A stretch of DNA of 64,000 nt. Source: Thamnaconus septentrionalis (taxonomy: Eukaryota; Chordata; Actinopteri; Tetraodontiformes; Monacanthidae). Where the stretch lies: the NCBI GenBank assembly GCA_009823395.1, contig CM020514.1, positions 10,726,966 to 10,790,965 of the forward strand, written 5' to 3'. Both the position numbers and the translations under genes were made by a program. Positions 24,801 through 35,955 of the stretch are shown piece by piece (within the stretch, counting starts at the first letter, position 1; each line of letters starts with the position of its first letter). The notes under the pieces are model-generated. The model was not told the origin of the DNA. It saw nothing but the letters and a program-made list of their open reading frames with translations, and searched no databases.

Positions 24801-25212
24801 CACAGGGGGGCCAAAGTGATCCGGGCTGACCCCCAAGGCCGGCGACGGCACAGCTCCGAGACCTTCTCCTCCACCACCACTGTCACGCCTGTGTGCCCAT
24901 CCTTCGCCCACGACACCAAGCGGCACAGCTCCGCCTCGGTGGAGAACGTGTCCCGCACCGTCTGCAACACGGACGGACCGGAGGAGGACTACGGCAGCCC
25001 CATGTGCCGGGAGATGTCAGCGGGTTATCAAAACGGACTAAACTACATTGCCTTAAACCTGATGGAGGGAAACCTGGGAAGATGCCGACTGGGGGACTGC
25101 GATGGCCTCCTGAGATTCAAGACGGGCTGTGGCTGCAAGGGGGGCATGAACGGCTTCACCACCAGTCCCTACTCCGGCCTGGGATTCAAGGAGACCGCCG
25201 CTGCTGTGAAGG
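21807..25212 (+). CDS. irs2: irs2 (insulin receptor substrate 2), exon 1; CDS is joined to 33069-33073
   Basis: The product is a cytoplasmic docking adaptor that insulin and IGF-1 receptors phosphorylate on tyrosine, passing the signal to PI3-kinase and GRB2. Joined to 33069-33073 it is 1136 residues; human IRS2, from memory, has 1338. A 13-Gln tract (11-23) precedes a PH domain (about 37-142, starting KKCGYLKKQKHGHKRFFVLK) and a PTB domain (about 171-275, starting YKEVWQVNMKSKG). PI3-kinase p85 YxxM sites: YMVM 478, YMPM 572 and 591, YMRM 634, YLNM 657, YVVM 714, YSVM 933. GRB2-type YINI is at 804; YIAL 1080 and YSGL 1122 are late sites. VSAPKQI and EDSGYMRMW mark IRS2 rather than IRS1 or IRS4. 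The exon ends after the first base of a codon (AAG G) at a GTGAGT donor. Reading through gives a 1155-residue frame ending at 25274, judged intronic. Fish can carry irs2a and irs2b; which this is remains unresolved. Confidence 0.96.
21837..21875 (+). repeat. irs2: (CAG)13 coding repeat in irs2, poly-glutamine
   Basis: Thirteen pure CAG codons encode Gln 11-23, followed by Pro-Pro-Pro, just before the PH domain. Lack of CAA interruptions predicts length variation between individuals. Confidence 0.95.
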
Positions 25213-27293
25213 GTGAGTGTTTTTTTTTATACACGCAACACACGGCCATTCACGCAGAATGCTTTCATTCATGAAGGGAGTGGTGCCGCGTCTGGAGTAG
25301 CACAGAGATCCGCCTCAGCAACGCTTGTGTGCTTTACAGATAAACACATTGCTGATCAGAGGATCCTGAGTTTATTTATTTCACAATCTGGAATAATAGC
25401 TGTCTTTCATAGTGCACGGGGGTGGGAAGGGTGGGGGCGAATGATTCAACATGCCTCTTCCTCTGAATGCTCCGCTCAGTTTGCTGGCACTGATGAGACC
25501 AGAGAAAGAGATGGGTTTTATAGCCCGCAGTGTTATTTGTGAGCATTTTCTTACAAACGCATCTGACAGTTTCATCAGCATCACGTGTAACACATTATGC
25601 AATCAAATGTGACAAACTGTGCCAGTTGTGAGCTGACACGCGCCTTAGGAAAACAGTTGTCTTTTTTTTTTATATATATATATGTGATGCGTCAGGGCCG
25701 GCTTCACATGGAGTTGTTATGAATTGGACTAGTGGGTGTAGGCTGTGTTGTGTAAATTTGTCAGCGTCACGCTCATGACACACGGACAGATCTACAGACG
25801 GCTCGCTGCTGAAGGGGAGGAAGAGGTGCAGTTTACTGCCTCTTTAATGCGCTTCCAAGTCCATATTTAGAGCAGCTGCGCTGGAAAACGAGCGTAGTGC
25901 CTCCCAAACCATGTGTGATATGTGGAAGTGTTGGGACATGTCGCATTTTTGCACCTCTTGGCTGTGGAAAAAAAGGAAACTATCCAGACTCTTTCTAAAT
26001 TCACAGAAGCTTTAATTGTTTCTCATTTGTCTTTTTGTTCAGTTTGACTTTGCAACGTATAGCCTCTGAAGTCCTGATGTGGCTGCTTGTGTGATCTCTC
26101 CCCGGTGGTGAAACGTTGCATCGCGTCACTCTGGTCTGATCCACTGACGCCTGCAGCATGACAGAACAGCCACAAAAATGGTTTATTGTCAGTTTTATAA
26201 CGCGTAAACCAAAGTTTTTATGAGGCTTGTGATCGTCTTTAAGTAAGCCATGAAATCCTTGCTGCTGGTTTCTTTGAAAGGGGGAGAAAAAAAGCTACTA
26301 ACGAGATATTAACTCTTACCTCGTTTTGCTTTATTGCCTTTTTCTTCATGTGTCACGGAATGGAGGCGATTATTTACAGGGATGGATGACTGAGCTGGGG
26401 AAGCGTTCAAAGACGCACATTGTCGTGCTCGCCGTGGATCCGACCGTCACCCGATAGTGAAATTTTAGAGTTTAATTGCCATTTGTGATTTCACATGCCA
26501 CGTTGCCTCCCTTTATGTGCGCCGGCTCTCACGACGCCTGGAGCTCGGTGCAAGTCATCGGGTTCCCCAGAAAAACAAGTGAGTCAGTTGTTTATCAATT
26601 GTCAGGTACCGAGTTTCAGGGCTGGAATGTGGTCAGTGTGCAAAGGTTGCTGAGAGAAGGGGTGGGCGGGGTGGGGTTGCTGGTGAATGCTTACTTGTTT
26701 TTCCAACCTGGTGGGATGGACTCGGAGGGGGGATTTGAGGATTCTCCTTCTCAAAACACCTCGCAAGCGCAGCCTGCCAAATGCAGGAGTGGCCCCGCGC
26801 GCTGCGGCGTTTAGCATGGCCACATGACTTGTACCAAGGTGCAAACGTGCGCCTATTGTAAACCGCCCACTCGTCACCCCCCCGTGCTGTTTTGTGCGTG
26901 CGTGCTTGTGTGTGTTGTGGAAGACGAGGCTCAGATATTGAATTTTTTGCACCTCAGTGGAGATGTTTGTCTGAGAGCAGGAGAGCGGAGGCAGAGGACA
27001 CAATGGTGAAAAAAAAAGCATGAATGGCTCGTTTTGTTTTTCAGGTGCAACAAAAGGACAAAAAAAAGAGGCAAAAATGAGCTGTTGGCTGAATGCAGAA
27101 GGGGGGAGAGATGAGGAGGAACAACAAGGAGAGGAAGTAAAGAAATGCAAAAAGAGAGAGAGAGAGCGAGAGATCCATCTGATTAGTTTACTGCTCTACC
27201 TGTATTATATAAGCCTTAACTGACTAACACATGTCCTTGCACACAGTCCGGATCAGGCCCAGGACGTCTGTGTCAAGCCTATTTATACCCAGG

Positions 27294-27294
<1 letters not shown>

Positions 27295-27328
<34 letters not shown>
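27295..27328 (+). repeat. (GT)n microsatellite in irs2 intron
   Basis: About 17 GT units, 60 bases before a longer GT tract. Confidence 0.95.
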
Positions 27329-27329
<1 letters not shown>

Positions 27330-27385
27330 TAGATGAAAGGGCAGGACTGTTTACTACGAGGTGACTGGCTCTTCCACATTCTCTC

Positions 27386-27387
<2 letters not shown>

Positions 27388-27462
<75 letters not shown>
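27388..27462 (+). repeat. (TG)n microsatellite in irs2 intron
   Basis: About 37 uninterrupted TG units. Confidence 0.95.
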
Positions 27463-27465
<3 letters not shown>

Positions 27466-28231
27466 CAATTGTTTTCATTCCCGGCAACATTCATTTAAAA
27501 GCAGGTAGGTTGGGAAGTGAAGGAGGCCTGTTGTGATGCCGGGGGACGGAGGGTCTCTGTGTGAGGAGCGGTGGTGGTGGTCGGCCAGGGAGCTCGAGGT
27601 GTTTGGGTAGTTCGGCCCTGACCTGGATTCGCAGGGGGGGTGCACTGTTTAGTTTTCAGTACACAGCTTCTGGCCCTGCCGACAATGTTGGTTTCTTGAC
27701 CTCTGACCTCGCAGTGTGCGTGTCAGAGACTCTGAGAGGAGTCGGTGGTGGTGGGGGATCATTGCCACAGGGGCATTTCTGAAAATCCACACCCCTCTGT
27801 TACTCGTCCTAGTGTCCTTTGTTGTTGTTTTTAGAATTCACTTACAGAATGGTGCTGTTTTGAGTGTTTCTCTCGGATCAATGGATGTTTCTCAATGTTC
27901 CACTGGCGCTGGCAACGAGAGGTGATGACATCATCTCTGAATCATCGAAATCACCTCATAAAGAAGCGCCGGTTTATGAAAATGAAAAGGAACGGCTCAT
28001 TGTGGCTTCTCGTGTGCGGAACGGCGAAGCTTGACTGAACGGCGCTCCAATATTCCCGTTTCCAAGATGCCAGAAAACACCTCTTCAGCCCGTGCACGCT
28101 TATCAGGGGGCCGCTGTTAAACAGCCGCGGCCAGAAACGCTCCAAACCGGCGCCGTTTTGGGCTCTGCGCGCCCTTGATCTGCCGTTGCTCTGGAGATAA
28201 AGTCACACAAACAAGCATCACGCACAGAGGG

Positions 28232-28239
28232 TGACGTCA
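28232..28239. promoter_or_regulatory. CRE palindrome TGACGTCA in irs2 intron
   Basis: A full 8-bp cAMP response element. CREB activates mammalian IRS2 (established for beta cells), so an intronic CRE is a plausible control site, but a single 8-mer is weak evidence. Confidence 0.3.
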
Positions 28240-28567
28240 AAGAACAGAGACGAGCCAAAAAAAGAGGAGAGAGAAAAAAACACACACACATGCCGGCTAA
28301 GCGGCGAAGCTGGCCGGGGTTTCCTTGAAAATCTTCATCCCGGAAGGAATTTTTTCCACTTTTAAGCTCCGGCCCTTTCAAAGAAACCCTTTGTTTTGTT
28401 TTGTTTTCTTTTGGGTCTTTTTTTTTATACCCTACCACTTGACAAGGCGTCCGACTCGATCGCAGTCTTGGTGCTTTTCATTTCAGACTCACCGCTACGC
28501 ACTCACTCACTCACACATGCACATTTTTCCACTCATAGAGTGCATGTTTCTTTCCCCTTCTTGTGTG

Positions 28568-28568
<1 letters not shown>

Positions 28569-28615
<47 letters not shown>
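28569..28615 (+). repeat. (TG)n microsatellite in irs2 intron
   Basis: About 23 TG units ending in TACATGTACG. Confidence 0.95.
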
Positions 28616-28617
<2 letters not shown>

Positions 28618-29070
28618 ATGTACGCAGGCATCAGCAGATGGCGAGGGGGCGGTGGAGGGGGGTGGGTGCTGCCTGGTGGTGTCGGCGGGGGGAGGGGTCA
28701 GGGTTTTTTTTTTTTCTGCACCTGCCCTGCCGAGCGCCACTCACTGGTTATCTGGCCCCGTCAGAGAGTGACAATACGCTAACGACCGGCCGCCATCTGC
28801 CACAACAACACCAGGGAGGAGAAGCCGTCCCCTCCGCCTCTCTGTTCCTCCTCCCCCTCGTTCCCTCCCTTCCTCCCCCATCCCGCCCTTCCCCCCACCC
28901 ACCTCCCTCCAACTCCTCCAGCTTTGGTTTCTGTTTTTCAGAAATCATGTGACCACCACCACTACCACTCCCCTGCCCCCCCCTTTCACTTGCCTCCGCC
29001 CTTCCCCCCCTACACACACACACGATGACTTACACACACACCTTCTCCACACCGGTGTGTTTGAGCCCAG

Positions 29071-29098
29071 TGTGTGTGTGTGTGTGTGTGTGTGTGTT
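29071..29098 (+). repeat. (GT)n microsatellite in irs2 intron
   Basis: About 14 GT units in a C-rich surround. Confidence 0.9.
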
Positions 29099-29831
29099 GT
29101 TTCTTCCCCTCCCTGCTTCGTTACCCGAGCACCTCCGACTCCGGCGCTCTCTTCACACTGGCGGCCATCTGATATCTGGCCTTGCATTAAACAATTAGCT
29201 AATTATGCCAGATCTGCGACACCGACAAGCGTCTCGCTCCTCCCCGCGCTTCTCCCCCGCCCCCGTGTTTATCTCCGGCTGCAGGCGGCAATAACAGGCG
29301 GGCTTGCCTGCTTGCGGACGGCCGGCCGGCCGGCGTTTGAAGGCGGCGTCGCACCTTAAAGAGGCACGTGTAGGATCGTATCGCCGCGCAGCAGCGACAA
29401 CTCTCCATTCAAAAGGCCTATGAAAGAAATGTCTTTTGTGTCCAGTTTGGTGTTTTTCACTATTCGCTGGCCCTCGCTAAACTAATAAGTCCATAAATTG
29501 ATTGCAAATTGAGGGTAAAACTGCAGTAAAGCGTGTTTTCCTCGTGAATGGGAGGGAACAGTGTGAAATTTAAGGGAATTCCAAGCCTTGAGTTGTTCTT
29601 GTTTTTTTTGTTTTTTTTGTGAGTCCTCACCTGTGCGGTGCTCACCGGGCTCTCCTTGACGTTCTGATGCGTAACTGCCGGGGTAAAGTGGGACGGGATG
29701 TTCCGGCGTTAGATAAAAACAAATTCAACCTCCCTCGCTCTCAATTTAGCAGGTAAAACGGATTACATTCACTGGAGGATTAGACATTGTAGAGTAGCTT
29801 GTTTTGTCTAGGGGCGGCTGAAGAGTCAAAG

Positions 29832-29858
29832 CGTGTGTGTGTGTGTGTGTGTGTGTGA
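29832..29858 (+). repeat. (GT)n microsatellite in irs2 intron
   Basis: About 13 GT units. Confidence 0.9.
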
Positions 29859-30630
29859 CACACTCATACAGCAGCAACAGTTTACAGGAAATTTTCTTTC
29901 TGACAGTGTAATTGTTCAAGTTTTGTTCCAAATCCCATAAATGCTATAAAGGGGTTGAAATAACAGCAGCTGTTTTCGGTTTAACGCCAAAAGTCAGATG
30001 TTATGCAACAACAATATGAGCAACAGTGCTGTCAGTGAACTCCCTTAAAGTGAGGGAGGAAAGTCGATCCTGCTTCATTTTTTCTTTTCCCCAGAAATTG
30101 CTTACGCCCTGGAAATGTGAGCTTTGTGATGTCATAAAGGGCACTGGTATCTGAAATCAGCCCATTCTGAGACGTAAAAAGGAGGAAACTGAACATTATA
30201 TTAAGCCTTAATGTGGCATTATGGGTCATTTAGATAGAAGTTCTTCCTCTTGCATAGCAGTTCTCTCATCCTGTACGAGTCAAACTCAGCATTAGAGATT
30301 AGATTACATGTACCTGTTTACTCCTAACCAGACTAAACCAGCATGCACTACTTCTACTTCTACTTTTGACATCAACGCATTACAATGAACAAAAAGGTAA
30401 CAGCCATGGAAGAGCGTCTAGTTGTGAGCTTGTCAGCGAGCCGGCAGGGCAACAGTGTCTCTCAGAGGCTCGTCGTCGTCGTTGTTGTTGTTGTTGTGGG
30501 AGGTCAAAGGTGAGGAGTCAGTTGCTGTTTGTTTGCCAGAGGAGGGAGGACGGGGGGGCGGAGCCAAGCGGGACAGGAATGTAAACAGAGCTGCGATCAG
30601 ACCTGTAACCTGCTGGCGGAGGAGGAAGCC

Positions 30631-30777
<147 letters not shown>

Positions 30778-31000
30778 GCTCCTTTTTTTTTTTTTCTTTA
30801 CCTCTCGCTGTTCAGAAATACAGTCGGAGCGGCAGTGCCCCGCCCCCACCCACCCGCCCCTCCTCCTCCTCCTTCCCCGCCGACTCGGCAGCTCATTCAT
30901 GCAGCTCTGCGGCAACACGGCAGCAGTTACTCGAGCGCGGGGCGGCGCGTCCACGCTGGTGTTTACTCTGCCTCGGAAGCAGCGGAGAGGAGCCTGCATG

Positions 31001-31108
31001 CGTGTGTGTGTGTGCGTGCGTATGTTTGAGTGCGAGTGTGTGTGTGAGTGTGTGTGTGTGAGTGTGTGTGTGTGAGTGTGTGTGTGTGAGTGAGTGCGTG
31101 TGAGTGTG
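31001..31108 (+). repeat. imperfect (GT)n/(GAGT)n tract in irs2 intron
   Basis: GT units are broken at near-regular intervals by GAGT and GCGT, a degenerate dinucleotide tract. Confidence 0.85.
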
Positions 31109-31179
31109 TGTGTTCCAGCCCTGAATGGAGCTCCGCTAAATTTAGCCTGTGAAATAATAAATAAATAATGAAAAGTGGC

Positions 31180-31182
<3 letters not shown>

Positions 31183-31266
<84 letters not shown>
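31183..31266 (+). repeat. (GT)42 microsatellite in irs2 intron
   Basis: An 84-bp pure GT tract 400 bases after the GA tract. Confidence 0.97.
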
Positions 31267-31267
<1 letters not shown>

Positions 31268-32221
31268 TTTAAAAAGAGAGGAGGGGGGGACAGAGGGGGG
31301 GTGTCGGGGCCATTAGGTTCATTCTCTGGCTGGACCTCTGTCCCCTGCTCTGAATTCGGCCCCTCCCCTCTCCCTCCCCTCCGCAAACCCCGAGTCTCCC
31401 TGCCCACCCACGCGTTTCTCCGACCAGCGGCCCAGGCGCCTGAACGCCTCGCTGGCCCCTCCCACCGCTGTTTCTATCAGACGTATTATATTTTCCTTCT
31501 GTCGTCGCCAGGCTGCTGATCTGCTGCGCTGTGGTCGTGATTCATCTCGTCTCTTCCCAGCAGATCTCAGTCATCCTCACTCACTCACCCGGGTGTCTGC
31601 CTCTACAGGTCGCAGGCCCGTCCCGGCCAGGCCCGGCCCAGCCCCTCCACCAAACACTCACACACACACACTCACACTGGGATTGTTATGGGCCGCCGGT
31701 CCCATGACCTCACTGCATTCCCGCTCCTCTCTGTCAGGTTGACTGTGTTACTGTGGTTTCTCCGCCGCCGCTGCCGCCGTGTTGCTGTTTTGTCTCCTTG
31801 CAGCCCTCGCGACCGCCAGCACCGTCTGCGCTCCTTTCAGTTTAGTTCACCAACTAAATAAAAATATGATAAACTAGCTTTGCATTTCCATGTTTTTGCG
31901 TCTGGAACAGCAACAGAAAAGTTCCTACTTTTCACTGAGCTTCTGTTTTTCCTGTTTTCTGGTTGGCGGTGTGTACGTATGTGGCAAAGAGAGAGCGAGG
32001 GTGAGAGAGAACAGACGCGTGTGTGTTTGTGGTGGGTGCAGATGGGGGCGGGGGGCGGCGGCGGCGGGGAGAAAGTCTGAATGAAAGGTTTGTTTTGGAG
32101 AATGGCGATCACATCCCGCTTTGTGAAAACGGCTCTTGTTCGCGGCTGAGGGAGAGAGAGAGAGAGAGCGAGGAGACGGCGGGCGAGCGAGGGGAGAAAT
32201 GCAGCCGTGCACAGGGGCCGC

Positions 32222-32246
32222 TTGTGTGTGTGTGTGTGTGTGTGTT
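32222..32246 (+). repeat. short (GT)n microsatellite
   Basis: About 12 GT units. Confidence 0.9.
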
Positions 32247-32457
32247 TGCGTGTCTGTGCGTGTGGGCCAAGACTTCCGCTCCCGCTCGACGGTCCCCTGC
32301 ATGCAAATGCAACCTCGCAAAAACAAGTACGCCGAGGTCAAAGGTCAGCACGGCTGGGGTGGGGTCGGGGGGGGGGCAGTGACGCTTGGAGGATGGAATT
32401 TGAGACCAAACACAAACAAACAAACTAACAACAACAACAGAAAATACATATATATCA

Positions 32458-32635
32458 ATCAACTTTCATAGCGCTTTGCACAACCAGAGGAAAAACCAAC
32501 CGGGCTCCTCAGAGCAAGTGAGGTGCGACGGTGGCCAGGAGAAACTCCCCCTGTGGGAAGAAACCTAGAGCAGATCCAGACCCCAGAGGGTCAGAGGTCA
32601 TCTGCTCTGACCAGTTGGGGTGAAAAGGAAATGCA
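32458..32635 (+). repeat. old teleost dispersed repeat in irs2 intron
   Basis: Landmarks in order are CATAGCGCTTTGCACAACC, GGTGGCCAGGAGAAACTCCC, TGTGGGAAGAAACCTAGAGC, AGATCCAGACCCCAGAGGG and CTGACCAGTTGGGGTGA. I recall the same order from an abundant fish repeat (GTGGCAAGGAAAAACTCCC...AGAAACCT...AGAACCAG). Class and exact ends are undetermined. Confidence 0.6.
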
Positions 32636-32682
32636 GAGTTCCAATCATTTATACGTATACGCTCCTGCTCCTGCAATTACAT

Positions 32683-32685
<3 letters not shown>

Positions 32686-32750
<65 letters not shown>
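32686..32750 (+). repeat. (TG)n microsatellite in irs2 intron
   Basis: About 32 TG units. Confidence 0.95.
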
Positions 32751-32751
<1 letters not shown>

Positions 32752-32831
32752 AGCTGCACGGTGCTAAATGCCACTCCGTTTTTCCCCTGCTGTGAAAGCA
32801 CCTGCCGCTCCTGCGTCTACCGGCTGAAGGA

Positions 32832-32865
<34 letters not shown>
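32832..32865 (+). repeat. (AC)n microsatellite in irs2 intron
   Basis: About 17 AC units, 80 bases after the TG tract. The two are complementary and could fold back in the pre-mRNA. Confidence 0.92.
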
Positions 32866-32869
<4 letters not shown>

Positions 32870-32955
32870 AAGGCAGGCAGCGTGAAGAGCACTTAGTCCT
32901 TACTTGGTAACAGAGTGGGGGTCTCTGTTTGACCTCCTGCTCTCTGCAACATGCT

Positions 32956-32981
32956 GTTATTATTATTATTATTATTATTAT
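32956..32981 (+). repeat. short (ATT)n microsatellite
   Basis: About eight ATT units, 90 bases before the irs2 splice acceptor. Confidence 0.85.
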
Positions 32982-33209
32982 CATCTATACTGCTATTGTC
33001 TTTATTGATTAAATGGTCTTAGATTAAAACAAACAACATGCTGATTACTTTTCTTTTTCATTTTTCAGAATGAAGGTCTGATGGGATCCACGGCGCCCCC
33101 TGCTCCTCCCCTCGACCCCTCCGCTCCTGCGGCCGGGTGACGAGGTCGCCCCGGCGACAGCTGGACCGTGCGCCGCAGTCGACGTTCTTTGACCTCTTCG
33201 CCGCCTTCA

Positions 33210-33238
33210 GGGTGGTGGTGGTGGTGGTGGTGGTGGTG
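33210..33238 (+). repeat. (GGT)n repeat in irs2 3' UTR
   Basis: About nine to ten GGT units followed by a G run. Confidence 0.9.
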
Positions 33239-33354
33239 GGGGGTCACGGGGACAGCCATTGCCATGGTAACACGGACACTTGACCCTTGCCCCAAATCTT
33301 CCCCTCCCTCCCCTGCTTCTCCTCCTGGCACCGAAAACACCCGAGGCGCCATCG

Positions 33355-33356
<2 letters not shown>

Positions 33357-33387
<31 letters not shown>
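33357..33387 (+). repeat. (CTG)10 repeat in irs2 3' UTR
   Basis: Ten CTG units in the sense strand of the 3' UTR. The same gene also carries (CAG)13 in its coding exon. Confidence 0.92.
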
Positions 33388-33390
<3 letters not shown>

Positions 33391-33669
33391 ATCGAATGAC
33401 TTCAAAACAAAAAAGTAACGAGAACCTAAACAGACTCTGATCTCTGACTTAGGAACGGTGACTATTTATCTCCTGTGTTAAGAGCTGCAAAAATGACTCT
33501 GCAGTGCATTATTATGTTACTTATTAATATTATTATTATTATTATTTGTTTCTGCCCTTGCCTGAAAACCTGTGAACCAAACCTGGAGAGCATCGTGTGT
33601 ACAAACAAGACACACACACCAACGCAAAAAAAAAAAAAAAAAATCCTTTTTCTTGCATACAAATGACAT

Positions 33670-33682
33670 ATTTATTTATTTA
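33670..33682 (+). promoter_or_regulatory. irs2: AU-rich element in irs2 3' UTR
   Basis: ATTTATTTATTTA holds three overlapping ATTTA pentamers, the classic mRNA-instability motif. It fits a short-lived, hormone-regulated transcript; activity is inferred. Confidence 0.5.
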
Positions 33683-35176
33683 TCATGCAAGTATGCATCT
33701 AATCTAAGTGCGTGTTTGTATACAGAGTGTTCTTCACAAAAAGAGGTGGCATTTATATAACATATTTAAAAAGTTAACATTTGCTTAAAATTTTAAAGAA
33801 AAAAAAACTAAAACCCTACCTCAGCAAATAACCAGGTTGGTACCAATTCACACAGTAGAAATATAGAGAAAAAAAATATTTATTTTCCGAGGTGAATGTT
33901 TTATAAAAGAAAAGAAAAATCACCAATCCAAAGCCTTACTTGAGCCACCAGCCTCTATTTGGTGGACTTCTTATTTTTTTTTTTATAAAAAAAAAATCTT
34001 TTTGGACCTATAAACACGCAGTATATCAAAGATTGAAAGGCCCAGTGTGGGACATTTCCGCGGATCTCCTGGCAGCGACGGCAAGGTTTGTTTTTAGTGC
34101 GGTGCTTCATGCATTGGTAATAAGCATTTATATTTACATAAAAAGCGGCTGGGCTTGTGATGAGGCGGCCAAATGGCTCCTCGCACCTGCAGCAGCCGAG
34201 CGGGCGAATGTGTTCACCGCAGGTCGCGGAGGAAAGTTGATCAGTCGAGACATTGGCGTCACTGCGCTGTCCTGCCATTGGATGCCACCAAATCTTCCAC
34301 CCTGGGCCTTAAACCTATCACCTTCTACACCGAATGTTGACCAGAGCCAAGTGGGCGAAAGCCTCCCAGAGATTAAGAAAGATAAAACCCCCTCTGTGTT
34401 CATGTTACAATATCTATTAAAGTTGTAGAGTAATATATTTACTAGCGAGCCTGAGCTGGACGATATCCACTAAGATTCCACAAAGACGAGACAGGAAGAG
34501 CAGACGTTGCATCACGTCAGCCGTGCATGCAAGAACCACACATGCACAGACAACACTGCTGCATGAACCCAACTGGATCTGACCACCATGTCTGTGGCCT
34601 GGCCGAGTCCGCAACTCGGCCCCCTTCTACACGTTGACCCGCCCGCCTGTCGCCTGTGATATCCCGCCGCACAAACAGAAGGCTTTCTACTTTTTTTGTT
34701 CTGTTTTTTCGCAAAGACATGAATGTTTTTAAAGTTATTTAATGAGTCACCGGACAGCTCCGAAGCTTACTTTTTCGTTGTTTTTTTTCCCCCCTCACCT
34801 GAATGCCTCACGACGGCTGAAAATGTGGCAAATTGCGGGCGGGCAGGTGGCCGGGTGGCGGGCGGGACGTAGCGCCCGGAGTCGATGCTTGGTCTTGCAC
34901 TTCCAAACTGTTCTGGATTGTAACACAAGACACCCTGAATGTAGTTACACCCCCCTCCTCACCCCAGCCCTGCTCGGAAACGCAACCCGCAAAAATGCCC
35001 ACAACAGCTGCAACGGCCACAGTGAAAACGTGCAGGTACTGAACGGAGACTACGGCACGAAGCAGGAGTAGTAGTAGTAGTAGTTCTAGTAGTAGTAGTA
35101 GTTGTCGTAGTGTCCCATTGTCAATGAAAACTCACTGGTACCTTGACCTTTTTATTATTATTTTTTGCCTATATAC

Positions 35177-35184
35177 TGTAAATA
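35177..35184 (+). promoter_or_regulatory. irs2: Pumilio response element (first) in irs2 3' UTR
   Basis: TGTAAATA matches the PUF-protein consensus UGUANAUA. A second copy lies at 35826-35833, about 100 bases before the polyadenylation signal. Confidence 0.45.
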
Positions 35185-35825
35185 GCGGAACTTTGCAGAG
35201 AATTACCAGAGGGCGAAATGCTGAAAAATCTTTCACAAATGTTAAGTTAAATAACTTATGTTGTTTGTACTGTACATAGTATGTGTTTTGAGTGAATTTC
35301 TTTCTGATACAACAGAAGCACTAATTAAGTTATATGCTAACCGGGATGGTTTGGCTTTTGATTGCTTTTTATTAAACTGTCATGGGATAGTCTTGTGAAA
35401 CGGATGCCACTATGAGGATATTTTTTAATGCTGTATTTCTAAAAATAATAATAATAATAATAGTAAGATCATTAATACCTGACAAATTAATTATTGTTAC
35501 CGAGGTACAACACAAAGGCATATATGCAATATTTACACTTTTGAGAAGTAAAATTAGTTTACAAAGACGTACCAAATGTATAAATCCTGTTATTAGTGTT
35601 TGTTAAAAGTTCAGATCAGATTTCTGCTGTTTGTACATTTTTTCCTCCAAATTTGAATTTTAAAATAAGAAAAAACAAACAAACAAACTTTTCTGTGTGT
35701 TTTTTGCTAATCGAGCCTCTTGATGTTTTGAGCAGTGTTTGTTTTTTTGCATTTTGGATAATGTTTTTATTTGGCATCTAAAGGTTATGATACGGGCTTC
35801 CCGCCTATCTTGCTGTGTCTTTCAT

Positions 35826-35833
35826 TGTAAATA
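35826..35833 (+). promoter_or_regulatory. irs2: Pumilio response element (second) in irs2 3' UTR
   Basis: TGTAAATA, the same motif as at 35177, in the last 130 bases of the UTR where such sites often act. Confidence 0.45.
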
Positions 35834-35927
35834 TTTCACATCTTGCATATTGTGATGCTACCAAGAGCTGATAACTTCAAACTTAGTTCATTGCTTTAGA
35901 TTGTAATGATTCTTTATAGACACATGC

Positions 35928-35933
35928 AATAAA
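35928..35933 (+). terminator. irs2: polyadenylation signal AATAAA of irs2
   Basis: Canonical hexamer about 2.86 kb after the stop, followed within 35 bases by a TTGTTTGTTTTTCC downstream element. Sequence after it changes to C-rich intergenic DNA. Confidence 0.75.
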
Positions 35934-35955
35934 TAATGATGCTATTTAAGAAAGA

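Larger units (their letters stand above)
33069..35955 (+). other. irs2: irs2 exon 2: last codon, stop and 3' UTR
   Basis: Only five bases are coding. AA completes the split Glu codon and TGA (33071-33073) stops translation, so the exon is essentially 3' UTR. It contains (GGT)n and (CTG)n tracts, an AU-rich element at 33670-33682, Pumilio-type TGTAAATA at 35177-35184 and 35826-35833, a (TAG)n run near 35068-35101 and AATAAA at 35928. The UTR is AT-rich toward its end, as is usual for a regulated mRNA. Frames inside it are short and not coding. Confidence 0.8.

Noticed and set aside
25213..25274. Extension of irs2 by 20 residues past the donor
   Set aside because: A GTGAGT donor and an exon 2 that restores the expected Val-Lys-Glu-stop end make splicing the better reading; the extension is kept only as a possible retained-intron product.
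35204..35216. CTCF-like CCAGAGGGCGA in the irs2 3' UTR
   Set aside because: Only the core matches; the 5' flank TTA does not fit the consensus.
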